From assembly GCA_036936605.1 (NCBI GenBank), contig JAUPFV010000005.1, forward strand, positions 129,497,302 to 129,561,301: a DNA stretch of 64,000 nucleotides, written 5' to 3'. The notes below the pieces were generated by a model, which was not told where the DNA came from, searched no databases, and saw only the letters and a list, made by a program, of their open reading frames with translations. The translations under genes and the position numbers were made by a program. Below, piece by piece: positions 48,033 through 59,497 of this stretch (within the stretch, counting starts at the first letter, position 1; each line of letters starts with the position of its first letter). The stretch comes from Limnanthes douglasii subsp. nivea. Its lineage: Eukaryota; Streptophyta; Magnoliopsida; Brassicales; Limnanthaceae.

Positions 48033-48416
48033 AACAACTGAAGCCAAACTTATGGACTTACAAATTTGATGGTAAAAACAATCGTGAGTACCGTTCATCT
48101 CCAGAGTTCCTATTTTTTGACACTAGTTAAGAAAACCTGAATCTTTACCATTACGTAGATATCGAAAAATAATGTAGAATTAAAACAAATCATATGATTC
48201 CATAATATGAAGCAAAACTTACGGACTTGCAAAACTGATGGTAACAAAAACAACTTGTGAATATCGGATCATCTCCAGAATTCCTATTTTTCAATATTAG
48301 TTAAAAATACGGAAACTTTTTTTATATATCAAAAAATAATGTTGAATTGATAAAATATCATATGATTATAGCATCTGAATCCAAAGTGATGGAGTTGGGA
48401 AAGTGATGGTAACAAT

Positions 48417-48420
<4 letters not shown>

Positions 48421-48449
<29 letters not shown>
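48421..48449. repeat. (TA)n microsatellite
   Basis: Uninterrupted TA dinucleotides within a satellite monomer, replacing the usual 'accatcacgtagatatc' segment. Confidence 0.95.
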
Positions 48450-48451
<2 letters not shown>

Positions 48452-49620
48452 AAAATTAATGTAGAATTAGAAAAAAAAATTCATATGATTCCAACATCTA
48501 AAGCCAAACTTACGGACTTGCCAAAGTGATGGTAACAAAAACAAATCGTGAGTACATGTTCATTTCCAAAAGTCATATTTTTCGATATTAGTTAAAAAAA
48601 AACCCAAAACTTTAGGATCCTGTAGATATCGAAAAATATTGAGGAATAAAAAAAATCATATGTTCCGACATCCGAGATAAAAGTTATAGACTTGTAAAGG
48701 TCATGGTTCATCTCCAAAATTCCTATTTTTCGATATTAGTTAAAAAAATACCGAAACTTTACCATTAGGTAGATATTAAAAAATAATGATGATTTAAAAA
48801 AATCATATGATTCCAACATCGGAGGCCAAACTTATGGACTTGCAAAGGTGATGGTAAAATAAATCGTGAGTACCGGTTTAATTCTAGAATTCCTATTTTT
48901 TACACTAGTTAAAAAACATGAAACTTTACCATTATGTAGATATCGAAAAATAATGAAGAATTAAAAAAATCATATGATTCCAACATTTGAAGCCAAACTT
49001 ACGTACTTGCAAAAGTGATGGTAACAAAAATAAATCGTGAATACCGGTTCATCTCCAGAATTCCTATTTTTTACATTAGTTCAAAAATACCGAAACTTAC
49101 TATCACGTAGATACCAAAAAATAATGTCAAATTAAAAGAAATAAGATTATTCCCAAATCCGAAGCCAAAGTTACGAACTTGCAAAGGTGACGGTAACAAA
49201 AACAAATCATGAGTACCGGTTCATATCCAAAATTTCTATTTTTCGACATTAATTAAAAAATATCGAAATTATACCATCAAGTAGATATAAAAAAATAGTG
49301 TTGAATGAAAACAATAAGATTATTCCGACATCTGAAGCCAAAGTTACGGACTTTCAAAGGTGATGATAACAATAACAAATCATTAGTAGGTGTGTTCATC
49401 TCCAAAAGTCCTGTTGAAATTAGTTACAAAATACCAAAACTTTACCATCATGTAGATATCCAACATTAATGCGGAATTAAAAAAAAGATATTATTCTGCC
49501 ATTTGAAGCCAAAGTTACTTACTTGCAGGGGATAGTAACAAAAAAATCGTGAGTACTGGATCAACTCCAGAATTCTAAATTTTTTGCAATAGTTAAAAAA
49601 TACCGAAATTTTACCATCAC

Positions 49621-50526
49621 ATTTGCAAGAGGAGAAATGAGGAAAGGAAAAAGGTAAATATAAAGGATTGAGAAAACTAATATAGCATCGTTAAAAATAT
49701 ATTTAAACTAGCAAATTTTATTATTCATTAATAAGTTTGTAAAACATATTTTATTATATTTTATTTATCTTAGTAAAATTCTAAAAAGACATAACACATG
49801 TTTTTTATTTGATCTTTTATAATAAAAATAAATAAATGTGAATTCATATTAAAAATATTAAATCTTTATATTATTGTTTTTTTAAAGGTAGGTTTACTAC
49901 TGCAATACTAATTTTAATACATAACAAAATTAAGAGTTCAAAAAGTAAATAAATTAAATATATTTTTGTTAATGTTGCGGTTTAAATGTATTTTTGAAAT
50001 GCACGATGTTTTCTAATTAGAAAAAAATAGTTTTTATTAATTTATAAAATATAATTTGTAATAAGTAATTAATTTTAAATTTATTTAGTATAAATTTAAA
50101 ATTACATTTTTAATAGTTCAATAACCATTATTTAAACAAAACATTATCGAATAAATTTTATTTTTTCAATTTTTAAAAAGAGATTTTACGAACTAAGTTT
50201 TTATATATTAAAAAATTTAGAGATACAAAACAAAATTTAATTTTTTTAATATAAATTTTAACTATAAATATCATATGGATCCATAGAAGATTATTATTAT
50301 TATCTATTTTTTATACTATAAGTTATAACTACAAAAATATTAATTATATTTCTAATTTATATTAATATTTCTTATTTTTTAAATATTAGATGATCCTTCT
50401 AGAAGAGGGAGTTACATCAATTTTTTACTTTCTTTTGTCGAACAATATAATCGGACGGAATGAAAGTAGGATCATAAAAAAATAAACACACATTAATATA
50501 AGTTATACCAACATTCATAAACCTCA
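49621..50526. other. AT-rich region between the two satellites
   Basis: About 0.9 kb, strongly AT-rich, without a credible open frame. The part at 49690-50065 is the reverse complement of the AT-rich spacer at 35975-36260. Matching pieces include 'cattaataagtttgtaaaaca', 'ttgaaatgca' and 'ttctaattag' followed by 'ttttattaatttataaaat'. The rest (50066-50526) shows nothing recognisable. Confidence 0.7.
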
Positions 50527-52541
50527 CATCCAAATGCCAACGGCGTATTAAGGTAGTCATCTTTGATCCCAGACGGTGGCAGAGTATTAGTATAGTCAGT
50601 ATCATGACTTTCAAGATCAGACGATACACATTGTTGAGAACCCAGGTACGATAGGGTGTTCGTTTTCAGGTATGTAATCCAAGTAGTCAGTCTCGCTCCC
50701 AAGCGGCGGCAACGTATTAGGGTAGTCATCCTCGCTCTCAAACGACAGTGGCATATTACGGTAATCATCCTCGCTCCCAATAGGTAGCGGCGTATTAGCA
50801 TAGTCCTCTTGACTTTCCACATCAAGCTCTACCTCCTATTGGTTTTCCAGATTCACATTTGTAGTGATCCCGTGAAGGATATGGTGCTCGTCTCTAGGTT
50901 TGTAATCCGGGTAGTGGTGATCGGGTATGTCATCGGGTTAGGGTAACTCCTCATCCGGTACTACCTCTAACTATGTTTCTTCTTCTACTAGTTACTCTAG
51001 TAAATATTATGTTGTTTTTTTATTTATTCATAGTCTTCTTTATTTGCATTTCCGCTCCTGTTATATTTTATTTGGTCATAGTCTTTTCCATGGTAGTCAT
51101 CCTCGCACCCATGTGGCGACAACATATAATGATATTTATCCTCGTCCCCAAACGGCAACCACGTCCTACAAGTAGTCATCCTCGCTCCCCATCGGTGGCG
51201 GCGTATTAGCGTAGTCAACCGCTTGAGTTTCTGAATCAGGCTCTTCCCCATAGTGGTTTGACGGATACACATTGCCAGCAAACCCGGGTACGATAAGGTG
51301 GTCGTCTTCGGGTATGTAATCTGGTTAGTGGTGCTCTGAGAATTCGTGATCCGGTATGTCATCGGGTTCGGGTAAGTCCTCCTCCAGTACTACCTCCTCT
51401 GGTACTACCTGCAACTGTGTTTCTTCTTCTACTACCTCCTCTATTAAATGTTATGTTACATATTTTTTGGTCATAGTCTTCTCCAGGGTAGTCATCCTCA
51501 CTCTCAAGCGGCGGTAGTATATTAGGGTAGTCATCCTTGCTCCCAAATGGTAGCAGCGTATTAGGGTACTCATCCTCGCTCATAGACGTTGGTAGTGTAT
51601 TAGCGTAGTTAACCGCTTAGCTTTCCGGATGAAGCTCTTTCTCCAAATGGTTTCCCGGATACAAATTGACAGCGAACTAGGGTAAGATTGGGTGCTCGGC
51701 TTCAGGTACGTAATCCGGGTAATGGTGCTCTGGCAAGTGTTGATCGGGTATATCATTGGGTTCGGGTAAGTCCTCCTCTGGTACTACCTCCTCGGGTACT
51801 ACTTCTGACTGGGTTTCAGCTTCTACTACCCTCTATAGTAAATATTATGTTACCTTTTCTTCGGTCATAGTCTTCTTTATTTGCATCGTCGCTCATGTTA
51901 CCTTTTCTTTGGTCATAGTCTTCTTCAAATTAGTCATCCTCGCTCCCATGCGCTGACATCGTATTAGTGTAATCATCCTCGCTCCCAGATGGCAGCGTCG
52001 TATTATTTAGTAATCCTCGCTGCCAGATGGTGGCGGTGTATTAGCGTAGTCAACCTCTTTATATTTCTGATACACATTACCAGTGAACCCAGGTACAATA
52101 GGGTGCTCATATTCAAGTATGTAATACAGATAGTGGTGCTGCAGGAAGTGTTGATTGGGTATGTCATCGAATTGTGTTTCTTCTTCTACTACCTCCTCTA
52201 GTAGATATTATGTTACCTTTTCTTCGTTCATAGTCTTCTTTATTATTATCGTCCCTTATGTTACCTTTTTCGGTTATAGTCTTCTCTAGGATAGTCATCC
52301 TCGCTCCCAGGCTACAACAGCGTATTAGGGTAGTCATCCTCGCTCCCAAATAGAAGTAGCGTATTAAGGTAGTCATCCTCGTTCCTAGACGGTGGCGGTG
52401 TATAGCGTAGTTAACCTCTTTACTTTCTGGATTAGGCTCTTCTTCGTGGTGGTTTTCCGGATACACATTGGCAGCGAACCCATGTACGATAAGGTGCTCA
52501 TCTTCGGATATGTAATCCGGGTAGTGGTTTTTTTGGAAGTG
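50527..52541 (-). repeat. DDYP tandem repeat, reverse block 9
   Basis: About five reverse units, starting in mid-unit at 'caacggcgtattaaggtagtc' and ending in mid-unit at 'tttttttggaagtg'. Open frames such as 51359-51583 (minus) show a good acidic reading including FGSKDDYPN and GGSTGGGLTRTR. Confidence 0.92.
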
Positions 52542-52895
52542 TAATACCGAATTTGGCAGATTTCTGGCATTTGATTCTAGTAAATCGAGCTATATAGTAG
52601 CTTTTATCACAATCACAAGAGAATCAGTGGAATCTGATTCCGAAGATGATAAAACTAGAAAATCAAGCATCCGAAGATGTTTGTTGTTAATGACTATAAT
52701 ATGGGATCTTCGGAACGTTTTTCGACTTTTTTTTGTTGGCAATATGTTTTTAATTGTATGTGCTTAAACATATATCACTTTTGTTTGTTAAAAAATGCTA
52801 AGTATCACTTTACTTTCTTGCAAATTGTCATAGAAAAATTAATCTACTTTCAAAATTTAAACCTTGTATAATGTTTTAAAAGATGTAAATTTTCT
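52542..52895. other. Unassigned 350-bp sequence
   Basis: Follows the repeat without a target duplication. AT-rich toward the right. The plus-strand frame 52677-52871 (62 codons after the Met) shows no recognised motif. Nothing else identified. Confidence 0.5.
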
Positions 52896-53162
52896 TCTTT
52901 ATTGACACATCGAACAATGCTTTGATAAATGTTTATACCTCGAATTATATCACCATTCAAATTGACACTTCGAACAATTCTTTAATAGTCACACTTCGAA
53001 TTATATCACCAGTCAAATTGTCACTTCAAACAATGTTGTAATAAACGTTAGTACTTCGAATTATATCACAACTCCAATTGGCACTTCGAACAATGCTCTA
53101 ATAAATGTTAGCACTTCGAATTATATCATCATTCAAATTGGTACTTCGAACAATTTTTTAAT
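52896..53162. repeat. 60-bp minisatellite, about 4.5 copies
   Basis: 'cgaattatatca' starts at 52941, 52997, 53057 and 53117 (spacings 56, 60, 60). Each unit reads 'acttcgaattatatcacca', 'ttcaaattggcacttcgaac', 'aatgctttaataaatgttag'. It contains an inner inexact duplication of 'cacttcgaa'. It abuts a DDYP unit at 53163. Confidence 0.9.
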
Positions 53163-53475
53163 AATACCTGATTAGTACGCTCCAGAGCACCAGTACCTGG
53201 ATTACGTACCCAAAAATGAGCACCCTATCGTACCTGGGTTTGCTGCCAATATGTATCCATAAAATTACTAGTGGGAAGAGCCTGATCTGGAAAATCAAGA
53301 GGTTGACTATGCTAATACATCGACACCGTCGAGGAGCGAGGATGACTACCCTAATACGCTAGTGCGGTCTGGGAGCGATGATGACTACCCTAATACGCTG
53401 CCGGAGCTTAGGATTAGAGAAAACTATAACCGAAGTAAAGGTAAATAGAACGACAATAAAAATGAAGATTATGAA
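53163..53475 (+). repeat. DDYP tandem repeat, short forward block 10
   Basis: Less than one forward unit, from 'cctgattagtacgc' to 'aatgaagattatga'. It meets a reverse block directly at about 53475. Confidence 0.9.
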
Positions 53476-53482
53476 TATTATG
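53470..53482. other. Second inversion junction in the DDYP repeat
   Basis: Forward 'aaaatgaagattatga' passes into reverse 'atattatgttacattttc' without spacer. This is another direct orientation switch, comparable to the one at 1394-1400 but at a different place in the unit. Confidence 0.8.
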
Positions 53483-54432
53483 TTACATTTTCTTTGCCTA
53501 TAGTCGTTTTCATTTTATTCGTCACTTATGTTAGCTTTTCTTCGGTCATAGTCTTCTCTAGGGTAGTCATACTCCCGCCCAAACGGGAGCGGCATACTAG
53601 GGTAGCCATCTTCTCTCCTAAACAGAGGCGGTGTATTAGCGTAGTCAACCTCTTGATTTTTCAGACCATGCTCTTCCCCTAGTGGTTTTTCGGATACATA
53701 TTGGCAGGGAACATGGGTAAGATAGGGTGTGGGTATGGAATCCTGGTAGTGGTGCTTCGGGAAGTGCTGATCAGGTATGTCATCAGTTCAGATAAGTCCT
53801 CCTCCGTTACTACCTGGATACACATTGGCAGCAAACTGGGTTACGATAGGATGCTTATTATCTAGTATGTAATCCGGGTAGTGGTGTTCTAGGAAATGTT
53901 GAACGGGTATGTCATCGGTTTGGGTAAGTCCTCCTCTGGTACTACCTTCGATTGTGTTTCTTCATCTACTACCTTCTTTAGTAAATATTATGTTACCTTT
54001 TCTTCGGCCGTAGTTTTCTTCATTATCATTGTCGCTATTCTTACCTTCTTATCGGTCATAGTCTTCTCTAGGGTAGTCATTATCGCTCCCAGACGGCGGC
54101 AACGTATTAGGGTAGTCATCTTTGCTCCCAGACGGCTGCAGCGTATGAGGGTAGTTATCCTCGCTCCCAGATGTTGGTGACGTATGATCGTAGTCAACCT
54201 CTTAACTTTGCGGATCAGGATCTTCCCCTTACTTGTTTTCTGGGCCCATATTGGCAGCGAACCCGGGTAGAAAAGGATGCTCGTCTTCAGGTATGTAATT
54301 CGAGTAGTAGTGCTCTAGGAAGTGCTGATCGTGTATGTCATTGGGTTCGGGTAAGTTATCTCTGACTTTGTTTCATCTTCTATTATCTCCTCTGATACTA
54401 CCTCCTCCTCGGATTGTACTTTTCTTCTACCC
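53476..54432 (-). repeat. DDYP tandem repeat, reverse block 11
   Basis: About two reverse units. The last 200 bp, including 'gatcgtgtatgtcattgggtt' and 'ctttgtttcatcttctattat', match the units flanking the gypsy LTR at 21705. The repeat-LTR junction was therefore duplicated with the LTR. Confidence 0.9.
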
Positions 54433-54904
54433 TGATATAATTTATGTCCGGGTGGTATTGGTCTTAATGTTTTATGTGGCGAATAGGAGGCAAAACTTTA
54501 ATCCCATCAGGTAATTCGAAGGTGATCCATTCGAAGGTAACAAAATTTTAATCTATCATGCTATTCGAAGGTAATCCATTCAGAGGCAAGAAAACTTTAA
54601 TCCATCATGTCATTCGAAGGTAATCCATTCGAAGACAACAAAAGTTTAATCGATCATGCCATTCAAAGGTAATTTGTTCGAAGGCAACAAAACTTTAATC
54701 CATCAGGCCATTCTAAGTAACCCATTTGAAGCCAGCAAAACTTTCATCCATTAGGCCATTCGAAGGTAATCCATTCGAAGGTAGCGAAACTTTAATTATA
54801 TTATGAATAACAAAAACACTTTTAAAGGAAAAGAGTAATAGATTAAATAAGATTGAAACACCTCATTAAAGCTACGCTGAGCCACCAAGGTAGGAAAGAG
54901 TACA
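54433..54904 (-). repeat. Ty3/gypsy LTR, copy 2
   Basis: A 472-bp LTR. On the element strand it starts TGTACTCTTTCCTACC, a start resembling many plant gypsy LTRs, and ends ATTATATCA. It contains the 49-bp minisatellite (about 54491-54800). A purine-rich 'attagggag' precedes it on the element strand. It has the best preserved termini of the three copies. Confidence 0.85.
54491..54800. repeat. 49-bp minisatellite in gypsy LTR copy 2
   Basis: Same six-unit 49-bp array as at 21762-22068, with independent substitutions. Confidence 0.88.
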
Positions 54905-55824
54905 CTCCCTAATATTTACATTGAGTTACAACAAAGTAATTATTTACAAAATAAGTTTATCCTAAGTATAACCTTAGATGTTCAATATTCCAAGGGTGCG
55001 TAAAAAGGTTTCATTTTGTCTAAAATCTTGTATGTTCCTTCTCTAACCGTCTCATGCACGATGTATGGTCCTTTCCAGTTCAGAAATAACTTTCTGAACT
55101 TCTTTTCTTTGGTATATAAGATCACTTTTCTTAGAACTTTAGCTCCCAATTTATAATTTCTTCTTCTTACGTTAGATGCAAATTTGCTACTCATCAAGAC
55201 TTGATAATATAGATTTCTTATATGAGCTTTTAGTCTCCTTTCTTCAATCAAATCTAATTGAGCCCTTACTACCATCTCATTGTTTTCTTTGGAATAATTT
55301 TGGATTCTGAAAGAAGGAAGATCAACTTCTATGTGTGTAATAGCATCCATTCCATAGACTAAAGAAAACATAAACTCTTGTATGGCTATGTGGGGAGTAG
55401 TTTGGTAAGCCAATAGTACTTCTTGTAAATAAGTTGCCAGCTTCTCCCTCTAAATTCGTTTTTAAACCCATTAAAATAGTTTGGTTCACTACCTCAACTT
55501 GTCCATTAACTTGAGAATGCAAAAGAGAAAAGAAACAATGTTGCACCCCTTTTGATGCACAAAATACTTCCATGTCTTTGTTGTCAAATTGAGGATAATT
55601 ATTTGTAGTGATACGTCGGGGAATGCCAAATCTGCAACATATGATGGAGAGAATAAGAGGGGACCATTAGATGTTATCACAGATAAGGCTGCAACTTCTA
55701 CCCTCTTGGAAAAGTAGTCTATTGCTAAAATTATAGTGCGGAAAACCCCATAAGTCATTAGAAGAGGTCCGACTAGATCAAGCCCCCATATATCGAATGA
55801 CGCTACTTCAGATATATATTCCAT
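54905..55824 (-). pseudogene. Ty3/gypsy integrase remnant (core and C-terminal domain)
   Basis: On the minus strand 55489-55824 reads FDIWGLDLVGP with the first catalytic Asp, then IILAIDYFSKRVEVAAL. A frame change leads into TTNNYPQFDNKDMEVFCASKG, where the usual catalytic Asp of the TDN motif is Asn. Next come HSQVNGQVEVVNQTI with the catalytic Glu and, after another frame change, AYQTTPHIAIQEFMFSLVYGMDA. It ends with the KLGAKVLRK and GPYIVHETVREGTYKI region (54982-55413). The enzyme would insert the element's cDNA. It is inactivated by frame breaks and the lost Asp. Confidence 0.9.
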
Positions 55825-56050
55825 AGGGATTGCTGGTACACGGATTTCATTTCCATACCTTTAATAAGGGTCGCATCTCTTTACTAAGTCTTAGGCATCT
55901 GCTATAATAAAAGGCCAATAATATCTTGCTAACAAAACTCTTCTTATTAAAGCTTTATAGCCATAATGTGCTCATCCTTCCCCATCATGTAGTTTCAATA
56001 TGACATTTTGAGATTCATTGGATCTGAGGCAACACAACAAATGGTATTAT
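55825..56050 (-). pseudogene. Ty3/gypsy integrase zinc-binding region, broken
   Basis: Upstream on the minus strand, pieces in shifting frames read SNESQNVILKLHDGEG, HYGYKALIRRVLLARYYWPFI and DLVKRCDPY. They fit the HHCC module that precedes the gypsy integrase core. Homology ends near 56050, where the DDYP repeat starts, so everything 5' of integrase is missing. Confidence 0.7.
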
Positions 56051-56052
56051 AG

Positions 56053-57857
56053 AGTGGCCGTCTTTGGGTATGTAATCCAGTTAGTGGTGCTCTAGGAAGT
56101 GCAGATCGGGTATGTCATCTGGTTTGGGTAAGTCTTCCTCCGGTACTACCACCGACCGTGTTTTTTCTTCTACTATCTCCTCTTGTAAATATTATGTTAC
56201 ATTTTCTTTGGTCATAGTCTTTTTCATATTCATTAGTGCTCTTGTTACTTTTTCTTCGGTCATAGTCTTCTCAAGGGTAGTCATCCTCGCACCTAGGCGG
56301 CTAAAATGTATTAGGGTACTCATTCTCGCTCTAAGACGGCAACGATGTATTAGGGTACTCATCCTCACTCTAAAACGGCAACGACGTATTAGGGTAGTCA
56401 TCCTCGCTGCTAGACGATGGCGGCCTATTAGTGTTGTCAACCTATTGTCATTCCAGATCAGGCTCCTGCCCCTAGTGGTTTTTCAGTTAGTCATTAGCAG
56501 TGAAGCCGGTACGATAGGGTGCTTGGTTTTGGGTATGTAATACGGGTAGTGGTGCTCTGGAAAATGATGACCGGGTTTGTCATCGATTTACGCAAGTCCT
56601 CCTCCGGTGCTACTTTCGAGTATGTTTATTCTTCTACTACCTCCTCTAGTAAATGTTATGTTACCGTTTCTTTGGTTATAGTCTTTTTCACTATAGTCAT
56701 CCACATTTCCAGGTGGCTTCAGCGTAGAAGGGTAGTCATCATTGCTTCTAGACGGGATCAACGTATTAGAGTTATAAACCTCATGACTTCCCCGATTAGT
56801 CTTTTCCCCCTAGTGGTTTTCCGGATACACATTGGCACCGGGTATGATAGAGTACTCGTCTTTGGGTATGTATTCCGGGTAGTGATGCTCCTAAAAGTGC
56901 TGATTAGGTATGTCATCAGGTTCGGGTAAGTCCTGCTCTAGTACTACCCCCTTTAGTACTACCTCCGATTGTGTTTCTTCTTCTACTACTTCTTATAATA
57001 ATTATTATGTTACTTTTTCTTTAGTCATAGGCTTCTTCATTATCATCGTCGCTCTTGTTACATTTTATTCAATCATAGTATTCTCCAAGGTTGTCATCCT
57101 CGCTCTTAGAAGGTGGTAACGTATTAGGGTAGTCATTCTCGCTCCCAGACGACAGCGACATACTAGGTTAGCCATCCTCCCTCTTAGATTGTGGCGCCGT
57201 ATTAGCATAGTAAACATCTTGACTTTCCGGATGAGGCTCTTCCTTCGAGTGGTTTTCTGGATACACATTGGCAGCGAACCCGGGTACGAGTCTTCTTTTA
57301 CTACCTCCTCTAGTAAATATTATGGTATGTTTTCTTCGGTCATAGTCTTCTTAATTTTAACATGTCTCATATTACCGTTTCTTCCGTCATAGCCTTCTTT
57401 AGGGTAGCCATCCTTGCTCCCATGCGACTGTAGTATATTGGGGTAAGCATCCTCGTTCCCAGATGGTCGCGGCATATTAGTGTAATCATTCGGGCTCCTA
57501 GACGGTGGCAGCATATTAACGTAGTCAACCTATTGACTTTTTACCCCTCCGGTACTATCTCCTCCGTTATTATATCTTCCTCTACTCCCTTCGGTACTAC
57601 CTCCTCCAGTACTACCTCCTCTAGTAGTACCTTCATACCTGAAAATATTCTATTACCTTTTTTCGGTCATAGTCTTCTTCATTTTGATCGTCGCTTATGC
57701 TACATTTTCTTCAGTCATAGCCTTCTCTAGGGTAGTCATCCTCACTCCCAAGAGGTGGCAGCGTATTAGGGTAGTCATCCTTTCTACCAGACAACAACGA
57801 CGTATTAGGGTAGTCATCCTCCCTCCAAGATGGTGTCACCGTATTAACGTTGTCAAC
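56053..57857 (-). repeat. DDYP tandem repeat, reverse block 12
   Basis: About four reverse units. 56895-57857 is an inverted duplicate of 28370-29447. The block ends in the microhomology 'tcaac' (57853-57857) shared with the copia integrase sequence. The 142-codon frame 56112-56540 (plus) is the hydrophobic/Arg-rich frame typical of this strand and is not a gene. Confidence 0.9.
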
Positions 57858-57911
57858 ATACGTTCCCTTATTCTTCCGCCCAAACTCAACATCCTCTAGA
57901 AATTTGGTCGT

Positions 57912-58770
57912 TCATGTCTCAAATATTGTACCAGTGAGAGAATCATAAAACTTAAACCCTCTGGAACGTTCAGAATAACCTATGAAGAAACAACTAATTG
58001 TTTTTGGGTCAAGTTTCTTTTCTTGAGGTTTGTAAGGCCTCGCCTCAGCTGGACAACCCCACATATGCATATGCTTTAAATTAGGTTTATGCCCGTTCCA
58101 AAGCTCATATGGAGTCCTAACAGTATCCTTTGTGGGTACTTGATTGAGTATATAAGCGGCACATTTGATGGCTTCCCCCCAGAGAGATAATGGTAGAGAT
58201 GAGTGACTTATCATGCTTCTAACCATATCTTTTAGTGTTCGGTTCCGTCTCGCAGATACACCATTCATGCGAGGTGAACTGGGTATAGTGTATTGAGGGA
58301 CTATTCCACACTTCTCTAGGTACTGTGCAAAATTTCATGGACGTTGTTCACCCGATCCGCATATCTACCTTAGTATTCACCACCACAGTGCTTTTACCAA
58401 GTTGTTTCTCGACCTCGGTCTTAAAAGCTATGAACTTGTCCAATGCCTCATACTTTTCATGAAGAAGATAGAGGTAACCGAAACGAGAGTAGTCGTCGAT
58501 GAATATAAATTACCGATGCCCGTTCCACGATTCATGTGGAAACGGTCCACAGATGTCGGTATGTATCAACTCTATGACTTCTTTTGCTCTATTTTCTCCT
58601 AACCTTTTAAATTTGGTTCGTTCCCTTTGATACACTCGACACATATACCAAAGTCTGAGTAATCAAGGCGACCTAATAAACCTTCAACAACAAGCTTGTC
58701 CATCCTAACTTTGGATATGTGACCTAACCGCTTGTGCCACAGTTTAGAAGATTTTTCACATTTAGTAATG
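57912..58770 (-). pseudogene. Copia integrase remnant, duplicate
   Basis: Same motifs as 16379-17250. It includes [29 protein letters not shown] and [10 protein letters not shown], and the HKRLGH and CVECIKG module near 58600-58740. A 1-bp deletion near 58355 and a 3-bp deletion near 58784 distinguish it from copy 1. Confidence 0.9.
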
Positions 58771-58812
58771 TTGTTTGGTGTACGTTATGTATTCATAGAA
58801 ATATTGTGATTA

Positions 58813-59497
58813 CTAATATGTATTGAACAAATACAAATTATCCTCTTTAATTAAATTTCCATTTCCAACAATCATATTATTTAGAGAGAGTGTAAAACAA
58901 TTGTTTCCCATCAGACAAGAGTAACCTTGCAAGTCTAAAACTGGAAAAGAAATTAAGTTCCTCCGTAAAGTGGGAACGTACATTACATCCGCTAAAAATA
59001 ATACAGTTCCAGTGGAAAGTTTGAAAGAAAAAATCACGAATAGCTAAAACATCACACGAGCTCCTGTCTGCCGTGAAAATGGATCTTTCATCCTCACTTA
59101 GCATCCTACTCTTTGACGTACCCTGCAAAGAAACACAAACATGAGTTGTTGCAGCCGAATCGACCCACCAAGTATTTTTTTTCACATAAACTATATTACT
59201 TTCTGAAACAACCGAAGATGTGGGAGTACCTTTGCTTATCATATAAGTCCGACGTTTCTCACAATCCTTCTTCAGATGTCCTTTCTCTTTGCCGAAAAAG
59301 CATCGACCTACAGTCGATTCGTCAGGCTTTTTCTTCTTTACCGGACCATGACCTGGTCCTTTGCCATCTGCTTTCCGCTTAGGTCCTGCCTTATTTGCTG
59401 ATGTAATCACATTAGCCTCAGGTGTTGTGCCTTTAAGTTTTTCCTCCTCTTGTGCAGCGTGGGAAATCAACTCATTGATATTCCACTTTTCTCGCAC
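58813..59497 (-). pseudogene. Copia protease and gag zinc knuckle remnant, duplicate
   Basis: Same protein pieces and the same frameshift as 17284-17968, including the Cys-to-Gly knuckle change (CFFGKEKGHLKKDC) and the DSA protease motif. One coding difference noticed is SVVSESN here versus LVVSESN in copy 1. Confidence 0.9.

Larger units (their letters stand above)
45759..49620 (+). repeat. Second satellite, monomer about 156-175 bp
   Basis: Around 20 degenerate AT-rich monomers. Each carries 'gacatctgaagccaaagtta', 'cggacttgcaaaggtgatgg', 'taacaaaaacaaatcgtgag', 'ttcatctccagaattccta', 'gacattagttaaaaa' and 'ttaccatcacgtagatatcg'. The 'ttacggacttgc' block starts at 45763, 45919, 46089, 46254 and 46425, giving spacings of 156, 170, 165 and 171 bp. 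It is unrelated to the DDYP repeat. The length is in the nucleosome-scale range typical of plant centromeric or pericentromeric satellites, which is suggestive only. It is interrupted by a solo LTR. Confidence 0.93.

Noticed and set aside
59113..59382. Plus-strand 89-codon frame (also at 17584-17853) conserved between the two copies
   Set aside because: Conservation simply reflects the recent segmental duplication. The minus strand encodes the copia zinc knuckle and protease there.
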